A DNA stretch of 33,834 nt, taken from NCBI GenBank assembly GCA_937998875.1, contig CALLBO010000002.1:1-33834 (forward strand), in the 5' to 3' direction. How positions within the stretch are numbered: position 1 is the stretch's first letter; every line of letters begins with the position of its first letter. The notes beneath the pieces are model-generated. The model was not told the origin of the DNA and searched no databases. It saw nothing but the letters and a program-made list of their open reading frames with translations. Made by a program: the position numbers and the translations under genes. The stretch is from an uncultured Granulosicoccaceae bacterium (GTDB taxonomy: Bacteria > Pseudomonadota > Gammaproteobacteria > Granulosicoccales > Granulosicoccaceae). Below, piece by piece: positions 17,770-27,400 of the stretch.

Positions 17770-18841
17770 CGTTGCACCAACAATATATACACCGGAGCGT
17801 ATCAGCCCGCCAGGTGACACGATTCGAGATATTCTTGAAGACTTGGGCATGTCTCAAGCTGATCTTGCGCGCCGCATGGGTCGCCCCGCCAACAAAATTA
17901 ATCAGATTATTCAGGGCAAAAAAGAAATCACTGCTGACACAGCACTGGAGCTTGAAAGCGTGCTCGGACTCCCTGCTTCTTTCTGGATGAATCGGGAGCA
18001 AAATTTCCGACTCGCGCTTAGTGCACGAAAACAACGCGAAGCGCAAACACAGGCCTGCGAAAAAGCAAAGGAATTTCCCTGCGCTGAAATGGCGCGTCTT
18101 GGGTGGATTGTAAAAAAAACTACCTGGCTGGGAAAATACCAGGAGTTACTTCGCTTCTTTGGTACCGCAAAACTAAATGCACTTAAAGGTGCCGTGGATC
18201 TTGCCCCTTCATTTCGCAAAAGTGACGGGAAAACTGCTAATCCTGAGGCACTTGCAGCTTGGCTACGCAAAGGATTTATTGAAGCACAAAAACTGGAACG
18301 AGCCGCGTACAGTAAACAAACGACATTGGCGAACCTTGAAGCTTTTCGAGCACTGACTTGCCGTGGTGCCAAAGGCTTAACGGAAGAACTGCCAGCCTAT
18401 GCAGCGAGCATTGGGATTGCAGTAGTTTTTGTTCCACATCTGCAAAAAACCTATGTCGGCGGAGCTGCCTACTGGCAGGGAGACTTTCCCACCATACAGC
18501 TGAGCTTTCGGGGCAGCCGGCTCGATATCCTCTGGTTTAACTTTTTTCACGAGCTCGGCCATATCCTGTTTCATTCGCCAAAGGAAACATACCTTGACGA
18601 CTTCTCGGCTGATCAGCACCCGCATGAGCTTGAAGCTAATCAGTTTGCGGCGGATGCGTTGATACCACCTGCCACATGGTCAGAATTTCTCAGCAATGGA
18701 AATTTTGGCAAATTATCGGTAATCCAGTTTGCAAACGCTGTAGGGATAGCTGAGTCAATTGTTGTCGGTCGATTGCACAAGGAACACATCATCCCTCAAA
18801 CCAAGCTACAAGAGTGTTATCTCAAAGTACCACGGCACTAA
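17762..18841 (+). CDS. higA: HigA-like antitoxin: XRE helix-turn-helix fused to an ImmA/IrrE metallopeptidase-type domain
   Basis: 359 residues, three to four times longer than a plain HigA antitoxin. Residues about 17-75 are an XRE/HigA DNA-binding domain (DTIRDILEDLGMSQADLARRMGRPANKINQIIQGK...LGLPASFWMN). The C-terminal half contains an ImmA/IrrE-type zinc peptidase motif, WFNFFHELGHILFH, with His263, Glu264 and His267, and a candidate third ligand in HELEANQFAADALIP. In this family such proteins are found as antitoxins of HigB/RelE toxins and as proteases that cleave repressors (family knowledge). Whether it is an active protease here is not known. It overlaps higB by eight bases. Confidence 0.88.
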   Translation: MASVAPTIYTPERISPPGDTIRDILEDLGMSQADLARRMGRPANKINQIIQGKKEITADTALELESVLGLPASFWMNREQNFRLALSARKQREAQTQACEKAKEFPCAEMARLGWIVKKTTWLGKYQELLRFFGTAKLNALKGAVDLAPSFRKSDGKTANPEALAAWLRKGFIEAQKLERAAYSKQTTLANLEAFRALTCRGAKGLTEELPAYAASIGIAVVFVPHLQKTYVGGAAYWQGDFPTIQLSFRGSRLDILWFNFFHELGHILFHSPKETYLDDFSADQHPHELEANQFAADALIPPATWSEFLSNGNFGKLSVIQFANAVGIAESIVVGRLHKEHIIPQTKLQECYLKVPRH

Positions 18842-18959
18842 TGGTGTGCCCTTATCGACCGTCGCTTTGTAGCCTAGTACGCCATCTACACTGTCTTATC
18901 CACAATTTAGTAAAAAGCAATTTGCACAATTGTTTCGTGGAAATCAGACGGATTTTATC

Positions 18960-19796
18960 GTGAGCCACCCAATGCACTCATATACCTACTCAATTCTTAG
19001 ATTCACGCCTGACATACGGACTGGCGAGTTTATCAATGTTGGTATAGCGGCGTACTCCGCTTCGAACAAGCAAGCGCTGATCAGATGCCGAAATACCGTT
19101 GGTAGAGTGACGAAACTAAACCATGACGTAAACGGTCATGGGCTGATTAGAATGCTCAAAGCAATTTCTAAAGAGTTCAACGCGCGCGGTGCAAAACTTT
19201 TTAGCGAACTTGAGTTTTCAAAAATAGAAAACGTCGGCGACATTTGCCACTCTGTATTGCCCAAAGATGATAGCGCGCTGCAATGGTCAGAAGTTCATTT
19301 CGGCAAATGCAAAGTACTTGATGCCGAGATCGACAGACTGTACGAGCGGTTTGTTTCTTACGCTGATGAAACTAACGTGAGCCGTAAAACGGAAGAAGAT
19401 CTTTGGCGATTGTTCAGTAGGGAGCTTGAAACCAGAAATCTAAAGAACCTGCTCCAGGAGAAAACATTCAAGACATCAGATGACGAAGTCACCTTCGACA
19501 AGTCTGTGAAAAACGGCATTTGGCACTGTGTTCAACCGGTGTCTTTCGATTTAATGCATTCCACCAGCATAAAAGACAAAGCGCACAAATGGCTTGGCCA
19601 AATTTCGAGCGTGAAAGATCAGTCAGATAAATTTAAGCTGTACTTTTTAGTTGCCGAACCAAGCAATCCGGCGCTGATGGAGTCCTACAAAAGCGCTAGA
19701 AGCATTCTTGAAAAGATACCGTCGGAGAAAGCCTTCTATACCGAGGCAGAGTCTGGACAATTGGCAGAACAACTAGAAGCCGTTGCACAGCAGTAA
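18960..19796 (+). CDS. DUF3037 domain protein of unknown function
   Basis: About 278 residues from a GTG at 18960 (with GGA seven bases upstream); the frame also opens at a TTG at 18930. The N-terminal YTYSILRFTPDIRTGEFINVGIAAYS is the DUF3037 signature. The rest is mixed alpha/beta with no motif I can assign, no signal peptide and no membrane segment. It lies 118 bp after the toxin-antitoxin pair on the same strand, within the non-conserved island. DUF3037 genes are often found in accessory regions, so a defence or stress role is possible but is only inferred from position. Confidence 0.75.
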   Translation: MSHPMHSYTYSILRFTPDIRTGEFINVGIAAYSASNKQALIRCRNTVGRVTKLNHDVNGHGLIRMLKAISKEFNARGAKLFSELEFSKIENVGDICHSVLPKDDSALQWSEVHFGKCKVLDAEIDRLYERFVSYADETNVSRKTEEDLWRLFSRELETRNLKNLLQEKTFKTSDDEVTFDKSVKNGIWHCVQPVSFDLMHSTSIKDKAHKWLGQISSVKDQSDKFKLYFLVAEPSNPALMESYKSARSILEKIPSEKAFYTEAESGQLAEQLEAVAQQ

Positions 19797-19993
19797 ATAT
19801 ACTTCAGTAGCGCTGAAGCACGCCCACATCCAGGCGGGCAAAGCACCTGATTAGCGGAAGCCGGCAGTCGTTGAAGCGGTAAAAGGTCTACAACCGGTGA
19901 CAAGATGCCGGGAATAAACACGGAATACATGTGCTGGTCGCGAGCATCCCAGTTGTGAACCTCCGTAAGCTGTTGATTTTTCTCTATTATTTT

Positions 19994-20036
19994 CGCTAAG
20001 AAAGAGGCGTTGTTTAGCACCAGCCGCTAAGAAAGA
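19994..20036. repeat. Short direct repeat near the right edge of the island
   Basis: CGCTAAGAAAGA occurs at 19994-20005 and again at 20025-20036. It lies in the 291-bp gap between the DUF3037 gene and nudB, where I see no other gene. No matching copy was seen at the left edge of the island, so it is not supported as an attachment site. Confidence 0.5.
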
Positions 20037-20087
20037 AACAGCGCACATTCTTTTTTAGTGATTCCCAGAATAACGAACGAGCAGCAG

Positions 20088-20513
20088 CTAACGCAAAACA
20101 AACCGCTCAATCGCGGCACGGTTCGTTACTGAAGTTGCTTTTGCACACGCTGATTCATGATCAAGCCACAAAAAATCTGTGTGCTCTTCCGGACTAAGCG
20201 TTACCTGCGCACGCTCTGACAACGCACACAGAAAAACATGCTCTTTATTATGGGTTATGCCCGGTGCGTATTTGTGCCGCCAACGCTCAGAAATTTCGAA
20301 TTCGACCGCGTGTTCACAATCAACCAGATCAACGCCACTGATTCCCGTCTCTTCAAAAAGCTCACGCACTGCAGCATCAGCTGGCATCTCACCCGCCTCC
20401 AGTGATCCGGTAACTGACTGCCAGAACTCAAAGTCTGCATTGCGCTTTAACAACAGAATTTCAGTGGGTGTGTAGATCACCACCAACACTGACTCGGGTC
20501 TGCGTGAGCTCAT
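20088..20513 (-). CDS. nudB: Dihydroneopterin triphosphate diphosphatase (Nudix) NudB
   Basis: 141 residues with a complete Nudix box: Gly, Glu and the REL.EE.G core in GSLEAGEMPADAAVRELFEETGI (about 36-58). N-terminal RPESVLVVIYT and the late EHTDFLWLDHESA stretch match NudB, which removes pyrophosphate from dihydroneopterin triphosphate in folate synthesis (family knowledge). Its place just downstream of aspS (31 bp or less) supports NudB over other Nudix families. In relatives yebC follows directly; here it is separated by the restriction/toxin island. Confidence 0.9.
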   Translation of the reverse strand: MSSRRPESVLVVIYTPTEILLLKRNADFEFWQSVTGSLEAGEMPADAAVRELFEETGISGVDLVDCEHAVEFEISERWRHKYAPGITHNKEHVFLCALSERAQVTLSPEEHTDFLWLDHESACAKATSVTNRAAIERFVLR

Positions 20514-20536
20514 TGCGTGATACTGCTGTTGAACTA

Positions 20537-22345
20537 TTAGCTGGGTTCAGGTGTTTTCCCGGCACTCTTGCGTGCCTTAAGATTCAACTCACGCATTTGT
20601 CGCTCTGATACTTTGCCAGGGGCACTGGTCAACGGGCAGCTCGCGCTTTGCGTTTTAGGAAATGCCATCACGTCACGTATTGAGTCGGCACCCGCCATCA
20701 GCATCACCACGCGATCAATACCAAACGCAATACCACCATGCGGTGGTGCACCATAACGCAATGCATTGAGCAGGAAGCCGAACTTGTCTTCTGCTTCTTC
20801 ATCATCAATACCCAGCAACTCGAGTACGGTCTTTTGCATATTGGTATCGTGAATACGAATTGAACCGCCACCTATTTCACTGCCGTTGAGCACCATGTCG
20901 TAGCCGCGTGACAATGCAGAACCAGGGTCTGCGCGAAGCTCATCCGCATCCTGGGTTGATGGGGCGGTAAATGGATGATGCACAGATGTCCAGCGTTTCT
21001 CACGCCCATCCCATTCAAACATCGGAAAATCGACAACCCACAGCGGCGCCCATCCTTCGGCCACCAACCCGCAATCAACGCCCAGCTTTAATCGCAACGC
21101 ACCAAGGGAATCGTTAACCACACCGGCGTCACCTGCACCAAAGAAAATAATGTCTCCGGTTTCAGCACCCACCTTGTCGACAATCTTCTTAGCAACTTCA
21201 AGCCGTGCAGACTCCTCTTCACCAAAGAACTTCAGGATAGGTGACTGATAACCATCTAAACCAGCAGACAAATCGTTGCACTTGATATAGGCAAGGCCCT
21301 TGGCCCCATAAACCCGCACATAAGCATCGTAATCATCTATCTGCTTGCGTGTGAGTTTATTGCACCCGTCTTTAAGACAGATAGCAGCAACGCGGCCATT
21401 CGGATCAGACGCAGGTCCGGCGAATACTTTGAACTCAACATCTTTCACCACATCAGACAATTCAATCAGCTCAAGATCTATACGCAGATCAGGTTTGTCT
21501 GAGCCGTAACGACTCATCGCTTCTGCGTGCGTCATTTTAGGAAACTCCGGCAAATCAACATTGAGCTGATCGGCAAACAGCTCACGCATCATGCCTTCCA
21601 TGGTATCCATGACGTCCTTTTCTTCTATAAAACTCATTTCAATATCGAGCTGAGAGAATTCAGGTTGGCGGTCAGCGCGTAGATCTTCGTCGCGAAAGCA
21701 ACGTGCAAACTGGTAGTAACGGTCTATGCCACTCATCATCAAAATCTGTTTAAACAGCTGCGGTGACTGCGGCAGCGCAAAGAACTCGCCCTGATGAGTT
21801 CGGCTTGGCACTAAGTAGTCACGCGCACCTTCGGGTGTCGCACGCGTCAGAATGGGAGTCTCTACATCAAGAAAGCCATTGGCATCCAAAAAGGTACGCA
21901 GCTTTTGCGTGACGGCAGAGCGCAATCGCATACGCGCCTGCATTTCCGGGCGACGCAGATCTACATAGCGATAGCGCATGCGGGTTTCTTCCTGCACATC
22001 TTCATCGTCCAGCTGAAACGGTGGTGTTTCCGCTGCGTTTAACACCACCAGATCCTTCGCCAATACTTCGATTTGCCCGGTGGGCAGATCATCATTGGTG
22101 GTGCCTTCCGGGCGAGCCCGTACCCGCCCGCTGACCTTCAGTACGAATTCATTGCGCACCTGCTCGGCAATTGCAAAAATCTCCGCGGTATCAGGATCAA
22201 TCACCACCTGGATCAGACCTTCGCGATCACGCAGGTCAATAAATATCACACCACCGTGATCGCGGCGTCGGTGTACCCAGCCGCAAAGAGTCACTTCCTG
22301 ATCGATAAACCCGGTGTCGACGACGCCGCAGTAGTGAGATCGCAT
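20537..22345 (-). CDS. aspS: Aspartyl-tRNA synthetase AspS
   Basis: Class II synthetase of about 602 residues. The start at 22345 ([43 protein letters not shown]) is the usual bacterial N-terminus; the frame is open to 22411 but those residues are not family-like. It has the OB-fold anticodon domain (1-105), motif 2 region [30 protein letters not shown], the bacterial GAD insertion (about 280-420), and motif 3 [16 protein letters not shown]. Length is normal for the bacterial type with the GAD insertion. It is divergent from the PfkB kinase gene, with 288 bp between the starts and no other gene there. Confidence 0.97.
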   Translation of the reverse strand: MRSHYCGVVDTGFIDQEVTLCGWVHRRRDHGGVIFIDLRDREGLIQVVIDPDTAEIFAIAEQVRNEFVLKVSGRVRARPEGTTNDDLPTGQIEVLAKDLVVLNAAETPPFQLDDEDVQEETRMRYRYVDLRRPEMQARMRLRSAVTQKLRTFLDANGFLDVETPILTRATPEGARDYLVPSRTHQGEFFALPQSPQLFKQILMMSGIDRYYQFARCFRDEDLRADRQPEFSQLDIEMSFIEEKDVMDTMEGMMRELFADQLNVDLPEFPKMTHAEAMSRYGSDKPDLRIDLELIELSDVVKDVEFKVFAGPASDPNGRVAAICLKDGCNKLTRKQIDDYDAYVRVYGAKGLAYIKCNDLSAGLDGYQSPILKFFGEEESARLEVAKKIVDKVGAETGDIIFFGAGDAGVVNDSLGALRLKLGVDCGLVAEGWAPLWVVDFPMFEWDGREKRWTSVHHPFTAPSTQDADELRADPGSALSRGYDMVLNGSEIGGGSIRIHDTNMQKTVLELLGIDDEEAEDKFGFLLNALRYGAPPHGGIAFGIDRVVMLMAGADSIRDVMAFPKTQSASCPLTSAPGKVSERQMRELNLKARKSAGKTPEPS

Positions 22346-22633
22346 TAACTTAATTCCAAGTAGATTTGTATGTTCGCAGTACCCGCACTCGGCGGGGCCG
22401 GAGATTATCACCTAATTTACGCGTATTACCTAACCCGGATTGGCGTTTTATCTGCTATTCGGCAATGCCTTCTCAAGCGGTAACCGGATTCTTAACCCGG
22501 GAATAACTCAAGAGGTCAATTCAACCGGTTGCTTCGTTTTCGCAACATCCGGAAGATAGACGTTGGGTTAAAGTGCGCAACAGCTGAAATAGACTACGCT
22601 TTATACATCAAATTATCCTCATCCGGAGAACCC

Positions 22634-23614
22634 ATGAACTACGATTTGTACGGCATCGGCAACGCCCTCGTCGATATGGAATACCAGGTTTCAGACGACA
22701 AGCTGGCCGCACTCGGTGTCGACAAAGGCCTAATGACACTAATAGAGGAAGACCGACACCACGAGCTGGTAGATCAGCTGAGCGATCTGGATCATAAAAA
22801 AGCCTCTGGTGGGTCTGCTGCAAATACAGTCATCGCTACGGCACAGTTGGGTGGCAAGAGCTATTACAGCTGTAAGGTCTCGAATGATGAGTTCGGTGAT
22901 TTTTACCTCAAAGACATGCAGGCCTGTGGAGTTGATACCAATCTCGACGGCTGTGCGCGTATCGACGGCACAACTGGCAAATGCATCGTCATGGTCACAC
23001 CAGACGCTGATCGCACGATGAATACCTACCTTGGCGTGACAGTCGGACTCGACGAAGATGCGGTTTCGGAAGCTGCGATAAAAAACTCAAAGTACGTCTA
23101 TATGGAAGGCTATCTCGTGGCCTCCCCAACCGGCAAAGCCGCGGCTCTCAAAGCTGCCGCTACCGCAAACAGCGCAAACGTACCCACCGTACTGACGCTT
23201 TCAGACCCGAATATGGTCGAGTTTTTCGGCGATGGATTACTAGAGATGGCGGGCGACAACCTCGACCTGCTTTTCTGCAATGAAGATGAAGCCAGGATGA
23301 TGACCAAAACCGACAGCGCGGAAAAAGCCGTTGAAGCATTGAAAAAACTTGCCAGACGCTTTGCCGTTACCGTCGGCGCTGATGGTTCTTTGATCTATGA
23401 CGGCGAGGAACTGCACAAGATTCCCGCACCCAAAGTGGATGTTATCGATACCAATGGTGCAGGTGATATGTATGCCGGCGCATTTCTCTACGGACTGACG
23501 CATGACATGAGCTTTGTGGAATCAGCGCAGCTTGCGAGTAACGCCGCTTCCAAAATCGTCACCCACTTTGGTCCGCGCCTGCCCGCCGAACAAACTCGTT
23601 CGCTGCTTGCCTGA
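22634..23614 (+). CDS. PfkB-family sugar/nucleoside kinase, probably adenosine kinase-like
   Basis: About 326 residues from the ATG at 22634, which has GGAG five bases upstream; a longer frame to 22529 is open but lacks a ribosome site and family similarity. N-terminal YDLYGIGNALVDMEYQV, ASGGSAANTVIATAQLGGKSYYSCKVSNDEFG, the RTMNTYLG motif and the C-terminal DTNGAGDMYAGAF (catalytic Asp and anion hole) define a PfkB/ribokinase fold. The layout, including LLFCNEDEA, most resembles the proteobacterial adenosine kinase branch; the actual substrate is inferred. A strong hairpin follows the stop. Confidence 0.9.
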   Translation: MNYDLYGIGNALVDMEYQVSDDKLAALGVDKGLMTLIEEDRHHELVDQLSDLDHKKASGGSAANTVIATAQLGGKSYYSCKVSNDEFGDFYLKDMQACGVDTNLDGCARIDGTTGKCIVMVTPDADRTMNTYLGVTVGLDEDAVSEAAIKNSKYVYMEGYLVASPTGKAAALKAAATANSANVPTVLTLSDPNMVEFFGDGLLEMAGDNLDLLFCNEDEARMMTKTDSAEKAVEALKKLARRFAVTVGADGSLIYDGEELHKIPAPKVDVIDTNGAGDMYAGAFLYGLTHDMSFVESAQLASNAASKIVTHFGPRLPAEQTRSLLA

Positions 23615-23626
23615 TCCTGTCTTAAA

Positions 23627-23654
23627 CCCCTACCATTCGAACGAATGGTGGGGG
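23627..23654 (+). terminator. Hairpin terminator after the PfkB kinase gene
   Basis: CCCCTACCATTCG pairs with CGAATGGTGGGGG across a tight AA centre, 12 bp past the stop codon, with one T-G pair. There is no clear T-run after it, so it may act with Rho or as an mRNA 3'-end stabiliser. Confidence 0.6.
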
Positions 23655-23707
23655 TGTAAGACTCATTCAATATTTTCGACGGGGCTGTCTCTAAAGCTAA
23701 AGCGAAT

Positions 23708-24134
23708 CTCACCGTGCGACAAAACCCTCCCCCGAGCTTAGACTCGGACCCTCCCAAAGGATTTGGGAGAGTCCAATGCGTTGTTTGCATTGGGAGAGGG
23801 ATACTTTGGCAATACTTCAAAATTTAAGGTCGAAGTCTTTTTGAATAACTAACCCAGACACACCCCTCTTCCGACGCAAACTACACGCCGGATTCTCCCC
23901 AGGGAGAATGACAAAAGCGGCACTAGACGCCTTTGACGACACCTTCCCAAAGGGAGGGTGGCTTTTAAAGAAGAGCGGGTTAACGCTGAGGCCGGTCGTT
24001 GCATGAGTTGCTATAGAACAGGCATTATTAACGATTGCCACCCTCCCGCTTGCGCGAGGGTCGGCGTCTAAGCGCTGGGGAGGGATCCTCGCACGGCTTG
24101 CAGACGATAAACTGCAACCTAAAAAGCGTGTTAC
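23708..24134. repeat. Dispersed repeat copy R2, interrupted by a nested element
   Basis: Fills most of the 820-bp gap between the kinase and gdhB, where I see no gene. The left end (23708-23758) is identical over 51 bases to 7230-7280, and the right part (about 23945-24134) matches R1 to about 7502. The inverted ends are GTGCGA at 23714 and TCGCAC ending at 24094. Between the two ends sits element B (23761-23944). R1 has about 40 extra internal bases near 7295-7335 that are absent here. Confidence 0.85.
23761..23944. mobile_element. Element B, copy 1: small non-coding insertion nested in repeat R2
   Basis: A stretch of about 184 bp splits the R2 repeat exactly where R1 has an uninterrupted palindrome. 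It is flanked by the 9-base direct repeat TCCCAAAGG (23752-23760 and 23945-23953). Positions 23767-23943 match 33401-33576 at about 98 percent (three substitutions and one one-base gap by eye). It contains the hairpins CCAATGC/GCATTGG and ATTCTCCC/GGGAGAAT. It has no convincing gene and no clear terminal inverted repeats. Confidence 0.75.
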
Positions 24135-24295
24135 TGTACTTTCGCGCCCCCCCTACGGTACGCCCTGAGCCAAACAGATATACATCTGTATGCAACGGCA
24201 AGAGTAATCCACAACTCCCAAAACGTAACCGATTCACTCGATTTGAAGTAGTTCACCTATTCTTATAAACCTCCCGCCATATCAGCCGCTAGCGG

Positions 24296-24324
24296 TTGTT
24301 GATAGTGTGAACTATTTTTATATT
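24296..24324 (+). promoter_or_regulatory. Putative gdhB promoter
   Basis: TTGTTG at 24296-24301 and TATATT at 24319-24324 are 17 bp apart, about 110 bp upstream of the gdhB ATG. Inverted half-sites TAGTTCAC (24249-24256) and GTGAACTA (24307-24314) flank and overlap it and could bind a regulator. The -35 match is weak. Confidence 0.35.
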
Positions 24325-24433
24325 CCGGCGGTGAATGAACCTTAAGGGATCACACAGGCTTTGCGAAGGCTCGCTACCACAATAGCGCCCCGTAACGTTA
24401 CCGCCATATCCACGCAATTGCTGGAGGGTTACC

Positions 24434-27400
24434 ATGGCAGCCAGAAGCTCCCGATCAGAGCACATTGATATGCCCGCACCCAATGATGTGCAGTCCATGC
24501 AGACTGCAAAACACCTCAGCAAACAGTCACGGCTGGTAAAGCACTACTATGCCCGCGTGCCGTTTGAAGACATCTCTCACCGCAGCGCGAAAGACTTAAG
24601 TTCTGCGGCAATGTCTCACTGGAATATGGCAACAAAGCGCAAACCGGAGAAGAGTCTGGTGCGGGTTTACAACCCGACAAGTAAGCACCACGGCTGGGAA
24701 TCTCCAAATACCATTGTTGAAATAACCACAACAGACAAGCCGTTTCTGGTGCGTTCTGTTTCACTGGCGATCACCAATCTCGGGTTTAGCATCAGTGAAT
24801 TCATTCATCCGATATTTTCGGTCAGCCGTAAAAAGAACGGCCAGATGGAAGGTTTGGTAAGTAACTCCAGTAAGAACGCCATATCAGAATCATTCATGCA
24901 ACTGCATATTGATCGCCACTACGATGAAGATTCATTCAAGCAGCTGGAACAGGTAATTACTGAAGCCATTAACAACGTAAATCTGGTCTGCGACGACTGG
25001 GAGCCCATGAAGGCTGCCTCTCTTAACGCCATGGACCGGTTGCGTGCAAGCAACCCGAATAAATTCGATATCGCAGAAGCCGCAGACTTTATTAAGTGGC
25101 TACAACGCTACTACTTTACCTTTACCGGATACTGCGAGCTGAAAACATCTGGAAAAACTGCCAGAGTTACCGAAACCTACGGAATATTCAAAACAGAAAA
25201 ACCGCTGGCAACGCTAAACCAGTACATCAATAAAGATGAACTGCTCAAAGCCCGCAAAAGTGATGTTTTAACAATCACCAAGTCTTTGCAAAAAGCACCG
25301 GTAATGCTGCCGGTTCATATGGATCTGATTACATTTAAAAGAATTGATAGTAATGGTCGTGAAAGCGGGCGCTGTGTCATTGCAGGATTCTTCACATCAA
25401 GAGTTGCCGGAGCCGAGCTAGATAGCATTCCACTACTGCGACACAAATCGTTCAATATCATCGCCAAAGCCAATATCAGCCCCGGCGCACATGATGGCAA
25501 GCTTTTGCTATCAACGCTTGAAAGTTTACCAAAAGACTTGTTGCTGCAGACGGATGACACAACCATCTATGACATCTGTCGGGGGATAATGAAGCTTGAA
25601 CATCACCCACAGGTGAAGGTGTTCGGCATCCACGGCCACTATAATCGTTTTGCGAGTTGCATGGTGTATGTACCCAGAGACCTCTACTCGCGAGAGCTTC
25701 GGCAGCGCATTCAACAGATACTGCAAACCGAGTTAAAATCAGACACGATTGACTTCAACGCCACGTTCTCATCTGAAAGCGCGCTTGCTGTTATGCACTT
25801 TTTCCTGAGCATTCCGGAGCCTCAGAAAAAACCCGCAGACTTTTCAGACATTGAAAGCCTGATTATTGATGTCGCACAGAACTGGGATGAAAACCTTCGT
25901 GAAGTCTTGTTTGCTGAACTAGACCAGCAACAGGCAAGCAGCATCGCACTGAACCTGTTGCGCGGTATCACCGACAACTACAAAGACAAACACACTGTCA
26001 CTGACGCCGCAAGAGACCTTGCACTTCTAAGCAAGCTTTCAAATGAACCGCTCGATGTGCTGTTGTACCGCGCTGAAGAACAGCCGGATAACGAAGTCAG
26101 TTTCAGTATGTACCACCAGCATATCGATGTACCGTTATCAAAAACGATTCACATACTGGAAAACATGGGTTTCCAGGTTGATAGCGAAGACCCTTTTTCT
26201 GTTACCACAGATGATAGCAAGCTTCACATTCGCGAATTTAAACTGAGAAGCAGCAACGGTAAGCCTGTGCAGGTGGAAGACATCGCCGATGACTTCCGTG
26301 CCGCCTTTCTGAACGTTTGGAATGGTGACATTGAAGATGACGGCATGAATCAACTCGTCATGGCTGCGGGTCTTGACTGGCGTCAAACAACCATCATGCG
26401 CAGCTACGCGCGGTACTTGCTGCAGATAAAAATCCCTTACTCATTCGAGTATCTGACTACCTGCCTGATCAACAATCCGGATCTGGTAGTCAATCTCGCC
26501 ACTCAGTTTGAAAACCGCTTTGATCCGTCCCTGAGAGCGAATAACAAGTCAAAAAACAAATCAAACAAAACTGACAAATTGCAAAAAGAATTTGCCGGCC
26601 TACTCGACAACGTCGTCAGCCTCGATGAAGACCGCATACTGGCAACCTTGCAAAGCGCCATTAATGCCACCGTTCGCACCAACTATTTTAAAGCGCGCAC
26701 TTACTTGTCAATCAAGCTGCTGCCTTCAAAAGTCGATGGTATGCCACTGCCCTGCCCGGCATTTGAAATCTTTGTCTGTTCACCGAAATTCGAAGCTACC
26801 CATCTGCGCGGCGGCAAAGTTGCGCGTGGCGGGTTGCGTTGGTCAGACCGTCGCGAAGATTTCAGAACCGAAGTGCTTGGCTTAATGAAAGCACAAATGG
26901 TCAAAAACTCTGTGATCGTACCAGTAGGTTCCAAAGGCGGCTTTGTTGTAAAACAACCCCCGCTGGGTGGCACCCGGGATGAACTGATGGCAGAAGTGAT
27001 TTCGTGCTATCAGAATTTCCTGCGCGGCCTGCTGGACATCACCGACAACTACATAGCAGGCAAAGTCGTCAGCCCGAAAGACGTGGTCCGCCACGACGAA
27101 CAAGACCCGTACCTGGTGGTTGCAGCAGACAAAGGCACTGCAACGTTTTCCGATATCGCCAATGGCATTTCCGATGAGTATGGTTTCTGGCTCGGCGATG
27201 CATTTGCCTCGGGTGGATCGGTCGGCTATGACCACAAGGGCATGGGCATTACCGCAAAAGGTGCCTGGGAGTCAGTGAAAAGACACTTCCGCGAAATGGA
27301 ACACGACACCCAACAGCAGGAATTCACCGTCGTGGGTATTGGCGATATGGGCGGTGATGTATTCGGCAACGGTATGTTGTTGTCTAATAAGATAAAGCTG

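Noticed and set aside
23817..24237. Short minus-strand frames across repeat R2 and element B
   Set aside because: They run through repeat junctions and are not maintained in the other copies of the repeats; no start signal.
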